Shown here: positions 15,699-19,545 of the stretch, in pieces | How positions within the stretch are numbered: position 1 is the stretch's first letter | Layout of the letters: each line of letters begins with the position of its first letter | Origin: an uncultured Rhodobacter sp. | GTDB lineage: Bacteria > Pseudomonadota > Alphaproteobacteria > Rhodobacterales > Rhodobacteraceae | NCBI GenBank assembly: GCA_937901435.1 | Contig: CALGTJ010000042.1 | Location: 1-19,545 of the forward strand | Direction of reading: 5' to 3' | Length of the DNA stretch: 19,545 nt | Translations under genes and position numbers: made by a program | Notes under the pieces: generated by a model | Database searches by the model: none | Seen by the model: only the letters and a program-made list of their open reading frames with translations | Told to the model about the DNA's origin: nothing

Positions 15699-16460
15699 CT
15701 AGAGCTGCACACCCTTCGTCAGCGCCCCGTCAATTACCAGATTAGTGCCTGTGGTAAAGCTTGACGCCGGGCTGGCCAGAAACACGACGCCCCGAGCAAT
15801 TTCTTGCGGGCTGGCCATGCGGCCCATCGGGTTCATCCCCATCGCTTCGTCAAACAATGCTTTGTTGTTTTGCTCGATATTCTGCCAGATTCCACCCTCG
15901 AAATAGGTGTTGCCTGGCGAAACAGTGTTGGCGCGGATGCCCATCGGTGCCAGCTTCAGAGCCTGTCCGTGCGCGTAGTGCACCAAGGCTGCTTTGAAAG
16001 CGCCGTATGCCGGTCCGGTAAAGTCAATTTCGCGCCCCGAGACGGACGAGATGAGCGTGATCGATGGGGCCTTGGATTTCTTCAGAAACGGAATGGCTGC
16101 GTTCACCAATCGTACCGAATGCATCATATCAACGCCAAATCCGGCTTCCCACGCTGTCTCATCATCCGCCACCGCAAGGGCCGAAACATTGGCAACAACA
16201 ATGTCGATGCCCCCCAAAGCAGAGCCGGAATCTGTGACCCATGATTTCAACGCATGTTTGTCTGCCACATCGACCCCACGTCCGATGGCGCTGACTCCTC
16301 TGGCTTTGAGCGCCTCAATCGTGTCGGTCACCCCGGCACTGTCACGCGCACAGATGGCGATATTTGCACCTTCAGCGGCAAAAATCTCAGCGCACTGGCG
16401 GCCAATCCCTTTGGTCCCGCCGGTGATGAGCACGTTCAGTCCTTTTAGTCCAAGATCCAT
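15699..16460 (-). CDS. Short-chain dehydrogenase/reductase (classical SDR)
   Basis: A 253-residue Rossmann protein from ATG 16460. The cofactor site is TGGTKGIG (13-20), with Ser139 in LISSVSGRE and Tyr152/Lys156 in AYGAFKAA; the C-terminal substrate loop and FTTGTNLVIDGA close it. Arg39-Asp40 after the second strand (ICARD) hints at NADP(H). The usual helix-4 Asn appears as Asp111 (GVDMMHS), and the NNAG motif as ANVSAL, both unusual. AGGGG precedes the ATG by about 8 nt; the frame extends farther upstream, but that part runs into the preceding gene and looks non-coding. It starts 10 bp after the acetamidase-type gene, so they are one operon. Substrate unknown. Confidence 0.85.
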   Translation of the reverse strand: MDLGLKGLNVLITGGTKGIGRQCAEIFAAEGANIAICARDSAGVTDTIEALKARGVSAIGRGVDVADKHALKSWVTDSGSALGGIDIVVANVSALAVADDETAWEAGFGVDMMHSVRLVNAAIPFLKKSKAPSITLISSVSGREIDFTGPAYGAFKAALVHYAHGQALKLAPMGIRANTVSPGNTYFEGGIWQNIEQNNKALFDEAMGMNPMGRMASPQEIARGVVFLASPASSFTTGTNLVIDGALTKGVQL

Positions 16461-16470
16461 TTTATGACCC

Positions 16471-17460
16471 CTATTGTTCAATGTATTTTTTAAGCATAGA
16501 CGCGCCCAATGTGTATTTCGGATCGACCATATTCCCAACCCGCATTTTCCCCGCCTGCGTAGCAAGAAAATAGGCCTCTGATTCCTCAAAATCATAGTCC
16601 TCTACCAACCAGCGGATCAGGTCACGGTAGGCCATGCGGGCGGCGTCTTCCATAGGGCGTGCACTGCCTAGGGACATGATGAAGTCTTCAGTTTCAATCC
16701 GTACACCGGGTATAGACCAGCCTTTGATGAGGTCGATCTGCAACGTCACTGTGGCCGGAATCTCGACCGCCACACCACATAGTTCACCATCCCCCTGACG
16801 CCCATGGCAATCCCCGATGAAGAAATGCGCGCCTTCGCGTTGCACCGGAAAATAGATGATCGCGCCGGGCGCCACATCAGGACAATCCATATTTCCGCCC
16901 CAATAATCGGGTTGCAGCGAGCTGACCGCTTCAATCTCTGGGCTGACGCCCATGGTGCCAACAAAAGGTTCATAAGGCAGTGTGACACGGTCTGAGAATT
17001 TGACGCCGCCCGCCGGCGTGACTTCCATTTTCTTGACCCGTTCGGCGATCGGCGCGTTCAGCATTTGATTTCCATCCGCTACCAGCGCGCCAAAGCTGGG
17101 GATCAGCGCAGTTGTTCCAACGGGCTGTGGCCCCCGCGGCAAAAGCGAGTGGATATGCACGGCCAATACATCACCTTTCTCCGCCCCTTCCACAGCTATG
17201 GGCCCGTTTTGTGGATTGACGAAAGGCATGTTCAATACCTGAGACGGCAAATCATCCTCAGTCTTGATCGCGCCTCCGAAGGCGTCGAGCGTTTCAACCG
17301 CTACCACATCACCTGGTGCGATGCGCATGACCGGCTCTGCATAGGGACCATAGACATAGTGAAACTTGCCTTGGTCTTCTTCGCTCAGGCGGTGTTTGGC
17401 ACCGGCTTGCCCCTTGGCGACCGCGTGGCGGCCCATGATTGACCTGTCTGTCCATCTCAT
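16471..17460 (-). CDS. Acetamidase/formamidase-family amidohydrolase (FmdA/AmdA type)
   Basis: A 329-residue member of the FmdA_AmdA family. Hallmarks: PGDVVAVETLDAFGG (49-63), NPQNGPIAVEGAEKGDVLAV (82-101), GGNMDCPDVAPG (188-199) and GDCHGRQGDGELCG (216-229); the last two hold the metal and catalytic residues. These enzymes hydrolyse formamide, acetamide or related small amides to ammonia and acid. GGGAGA lies 5 nt before ATG 17460; a second candidate start is Met9. In Methylophilus the formamidase gene sits with an amide/urea ABC transporter, which matches the arrangement here, although this gene is on the opposite strand. The exact amide is not determined. Confidence 0.88.
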   Translation of the reverse strand: MRWTDRSIMGRHAVAKGQAGAKHRLSEEDQGKFHYVYGPYAEPVMRIAPGDVVAVETLDAFGGAIKTEDDLPSQVLNMPFVNPQNGPIAVEGAEKGDVLAVHIHSLLPRGPQPVGTTALIPSFGALVADGNQMLNAPIAERVKKMEVTPAGGVKFSDRVTLPYEPFVGTMGVSPEIEAVSSLQPDYWGGNMDCPDVAPGAIIYFPVQREGAHFFIGDCHGRQGDGELCGVAVEIPATVTLQIDLIKGWSIPGVRIETEDFIMSLGSARPMEDAARMAYRDLIRWLVEDYDFEESEAYFLATQAGKMRVGNMVDPKYTLGASMLKKYIEQ

Positions 17461-17498
17461 GCTGTTCTCCCAGTTTTTGTTATCAATCCGTTATTTTC

Positions 17499-18923
17499 TT
17501 AAGCGCCCATATTTGGTTGGCGGGTGTGCCAATCTGTAGCGCTCTGATAGGCATGTGCGGCGCGTATGATCGCCGCCTCGCCCAGTTTCGGCCCAACAAT
17601 CTGCATGCTCAACGGCATGCCCACGCTATCAAACCCATTCGGGAGGGTCACGGTCGGGCTGCCAGTAAAATTGTAAGGTGCCGTGTACCGCATGATGGTA
17701 CCCAGAACAGCCGGATCGGCACCATAGTCAGCCATATCGGCTAGGCTTGGGGTTGGCGTAGGCATTGTCGGGCAAAGCATGCAGTCTATGTAGCTAAACA
17801 ACGTTTCAAAGGACGCCGTGAATGCGATGCGCAGATAGTGGCCCTCCGCCGCCTGCATACCCGTCATCGCTCGCCCTTCGTCAATCAGCTGAGCGAGGTC
17901 GGGACCATATTCATCGGCGCGCGCGGGGTATGTATCCTTGTGTACAACTGCAGTTTCAATCGCGCACATCCCAATCCAGGCATCGACCAGTGCATCATAA
18001 TCCGGTAGCGTTACCTCAACCACACTTGCGCCAAGATGGGTAAAGACCTCCAAAGCACGTTCTAAGGCATCAGCGACCTGACTTTCCACACCGCCAAGCG
18101 CGTAACTGCGATCAATGCCTATGCGCATGTCACGCACGCTCTTGCCGATCTCTGCCATGTAATCCGGTACAGGCACATCCAAAGACGTCGGATCTTGCGC
18201 ATCCCATCCGGCAATCACTTGCAGCACTGCTGCACAATCTGCTACTGACCGCGCCATCGGTCCCATGTGATCGAGCGAGTTTGCCAGTGCAAAGACGCCA
18301 TGGCGGCTCACCCGACCCCAAGTTGGCTTAATCCCAGTCAACCCGCATGTGGCACAAGGATAGCGGATCGATCCCCCAGTATCACTGCCCAATGACGCAA
18401 AGCACAAACCGGCTGTCGGCGCGACACCAGAACCGCTTGACGAAGTGCCGACCCAGTATTCAGGGTTCCACGGGTTAACGGGGCTAGGAATGGTTGGGTG
18501 ATGCCCGGTATAGGCGCCTTCGGTCATCGAAAGCTTGCCCAGGATCACCGCCCCAGCGGTTTCGAGTCTATCAACGACTGTCGCATTATAGGTTGGCAGG
18601 AAATCCTTGTATATCATCGTCCCCGCGCGGGTTGGCGCATAGGTCGTATAGCACAGGTCCTTGACGGCAATGGGCACGCCGTGCAGCGGTCCTTTATGGA
18701 TGCCAGCCCCAATCTCTACATCTGCCGTTGCCGCCTGCGCCAGCGCGCGATCTGCGCAGAGGTGGATGTAGCTGTGTAGCCGCCCATCCATGCGCGCGAT
18801 CAGATCTAGCATGTTTTGCGTGACGCCAGTGGATGTTGCTTCCTCTCGTCGGATCATATGGCCTACCTCAACGAGGCTTTTGAATTGCAAAGGTCTTGGT
18901 GTCATCGGGCACTGCGCATCCAC
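17499..18923 (-). CDS. Signature amidase (GatA/AtzF-like amidohydrolase)
   Basis: A 474-residue amidase. The Ser-cisSer-Lys triad is visible: Lys88 in GVPIAVKDL, cis-Ser161 region in GTSSSGSG (159-166; the usual GGSSSG has Thr at the second position), and nucleophile Ser185 in GSDTGGSIRYPC. It is only distantly like the amidase in the plus operon and has a different N-terminus, so it is not a recent duplicate. The frame opens with GTG 18923, directly after the TAA of the methyltransferase fragment and 5 nt after AGGA; ATG 18905 (Met7) is an alternative. The start lies within a perfect inverted repeat. First gene of the minus operon, with 38 bp before the acetamidase-type gene. Confidence 0.88.
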   Translation of the reverse strand: MDAQCPMTPRPLQFKSLVEVGHMIRREEATSTGVTQNMLDLIARMDGRLHSYIHLCADRALAQAATADVEIGAGIHKGPLHGVPIAVKDLCYTTYAPTRAGTMIYKDFLPTYNATVVDRLETAGAVILGKLSMTEGAYTGHHPTIPSPVNPWNPEYWVGTSSSGSGVAPTAGLCFASLGSDTGGSIRYPCATCGLTGIKPTWGRVSRHGVFALANSLDHMGPMARSVADCAAVLQVIAGWDAQDPTSLDVPVPDYMAEIGKSVRDMRIGIDRSYALGGVESQVADALERALEVFTHLGASVVEVTLPDYDALVDAWIGMCAIETAVVHKDTYPARADEYGPDLAQLIDEGRAMTGMQAAEGHYLRIAFTASFETLFSYIDCMLCPTMPTPTPSLADMADYGADPAVLGTIMRYTAPYNFTGSPTVTLPNGFDSVGMPLSMQIVGPKLGEAAIIRAAHAYQSATDWHTRQPNMGA

Positions 18924-18940
18924 TTAGTTCCTACTAAGTG
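18921..18940 (-). promoter_or_regulatory. Perfect inverted repeat covering the amidase start and ribosome site
   Basis: CACTTAGT and ACTAAGTG form 8-bp perfect arms around a 4-base loop. On the minus-strand mRNA the GTG start (18923-18921) is paired in the stem, and AGGA, the likely Shine-Dalgarno, forms the loop. It could hide the start codon in an RNA hairpin or act as a DNA operator. The pairing is seen directly; function is inference. Confidence 0.5.
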
Positions 18941-19238
18941 AGTTCTTTGTCGCGCTCCTGCCTCCCATAGAGGAAAACGTTTCCCGTGGTGGGCCGCCCA
19001 TTACTCCAATAGGATGTTCCATATTGTCAAAATAATTTAAAGGATTTAATTCTCGAAGTTCGGCGCAAATGACCTGCCGCGATGGTCGGTTCTGACAAAT
19101 ATTTGCAGCAAGAGATCCCAAAAAGGCTCTCTCGCACTCGACTACCAAACTATTGCCAAAGCCACACACCTGTTCGAATGCTACGTCCAAACGTCCTACT
19201 CCCGAAAATAGAAACAGCAAATTCATTGTTTCAGTCAA
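18924..19238 (-). pseudogene. Truncated DNA (cytosine-5) methyltransferase fragment
   Basis: About 100 residues show the N-terminal part of a C5 methyltransferase: motif I FLFSGVGRLDVAFEQVCGFG (family FSGxGGLxxGFE), then an acidic SAM-binding turn VVECE, the NICQNRPSRQVICAELREL segment and motif IV as VMGGPPRETFSSMGG. In active enzymes motif IV is GGPPCQxFS; here the catalytic Cys-Gln is Arg-Glu. The frame stops after 104 codons at TAA 18926-18924, while the family is usually above 300 residues, so it is a truncated dead fragment. AGGAGGG lies just upstream of the TTG at 19238. The 3' part was not found. The amidase begins directly after the stop. Confidence 0.7.
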
Positions 19239-19248
19239 TACCCTCCTA

Positions 19249-19545
19249 AAGGGACTGTCAAATTAAACTTGGTTTGAGCTGGCAGGGTGGGTTGTAGCGT
19301 CCTTAAATGACAGAACACCCCATCCGGCATTGTCAGAAGAAACTAACTTGAGACGGGGCAGGCGGTTTCGTAGCCTCGCCGTATGACAAAACGCGCTCCA
19401 TTCAGGTACATGAAACCTGGCCCGGGGTTCCTGGACCATCTTGCCTAGGCCCGTGGACCGGGAACCAAGAGCCGAAGGGGACGTGTCAGTTGAACATTTC
19501 CAATTTTGCCTAGGTTGCTCGTTACGCTCAAGATGAAGATTTCGA
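19249..19545. mobile_element. Unassigned right-edge region, possible insertion-sequence end
   Basis: GGGACTGTCAAATT begins 10 bp upstream of the methyltransferase fragment and has the look of an IS terminal inverted repeat (many begin GGG.CTGTCAA). The minus strand has a stop-free stretch of about 94 codons (19544-19264) without family resemblance. TTGCCTAGG occurs twice (19441-19449 and 19506-19514), and there is an imperfect inverted repeat GGTTCCTGGACC/GGACCGGGAACC. No transposase motif is visible before the window ends, so the mobile-element call is tentative. Confidence 0.25.

Noticed and set aside
18972..18984. GGAAAACGTTTCC, resembling a LacI-type operator
   Set aside because: It encodes the conserved GGPPRETFSS motif of the methyltransferase fragment, so the symmetry is explained by coding sequence.
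1..19545. tRNA, rRNA and CRISPR arrays
   Set aside because: No cloverleaf-like conserved arms, rRNA segments or regularly spaced repeats were seen.

Overview
The window looks like a chromosomal or megaplasmid accessory region of an alphaproteobacterium, most likely the Roseobacter group (Rhodobacterales). The basis is codon usage, moderate-to-high GC, many ATGA start/stop overlaps, and the general look of the ABC-transporter and amidase proteins. No database search was possible, so the taxonomic call is an inference.

Layout. Positions 1-143 (minus) hold the first 47 codons of a gene cut by the left edge. It reads like the FAD-binding subunit of a molybdenum hydroxylase (xanthine/nicotinate/CO dehydrogenase type). 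It diverges from a MarR-type regulator (213-626, plus) that is broken by three in-frame stop codons. A near-perfect 22-bp palindrome (154-175) lies between them and looks like the regulator's operator. After a short repeated block, possibly an IS21-type terminus, come hyuA and hyuB (743-4437), an ATP-dependent cyclic-amide hydrolase pair. Next is a decayed Dpp/Opp-type ABC ATPase (about 4621-5302) and a good sigma-70-like promoter (5571-5599).

That promoter opens a tight plus-strand operon (5693-15696): a flotillin-like membrane scaffold protein, a Tat-exported periplasmic binding protein, two permeases and two ATPases of the urea/short-chain-amide (Urt/Fmd, Liv-like) family, an amidase, an acyl-CoA synthetase and a small ABM-fold protein. 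The second ATPase and the amidase form a single 791-codon open frame, which is unusual. A convergent minus-strand operon (18923-15699) encodes a second amidase, an acetamidase/formamidase-family enzyme and a short-chain dehydrogenase. The right edge holds a truncated DNA cytosine methyltransferase lacking its catalytic cysteine, then about 300 bp of unassigned, possibly IS-derived sequence.

Reading of the whole: a cluster for uptake and hydrolysis of amides, with ring opening of a cyclic amide (HyuAB), amide hydrolysis (two signature amidases plus an FmdA-type enzyme) and CoA activation of the acid released. A molybdenum hydroxylase at the edge would add ring hydroxylation, so an N-heterocycle or a carboxamide of one is a reasonable guess for the substrate. 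The flanks carry several broken genes (regulator, ABC ATPase, methyltransferase), which suggests an island assembled and trimmed by recombination.
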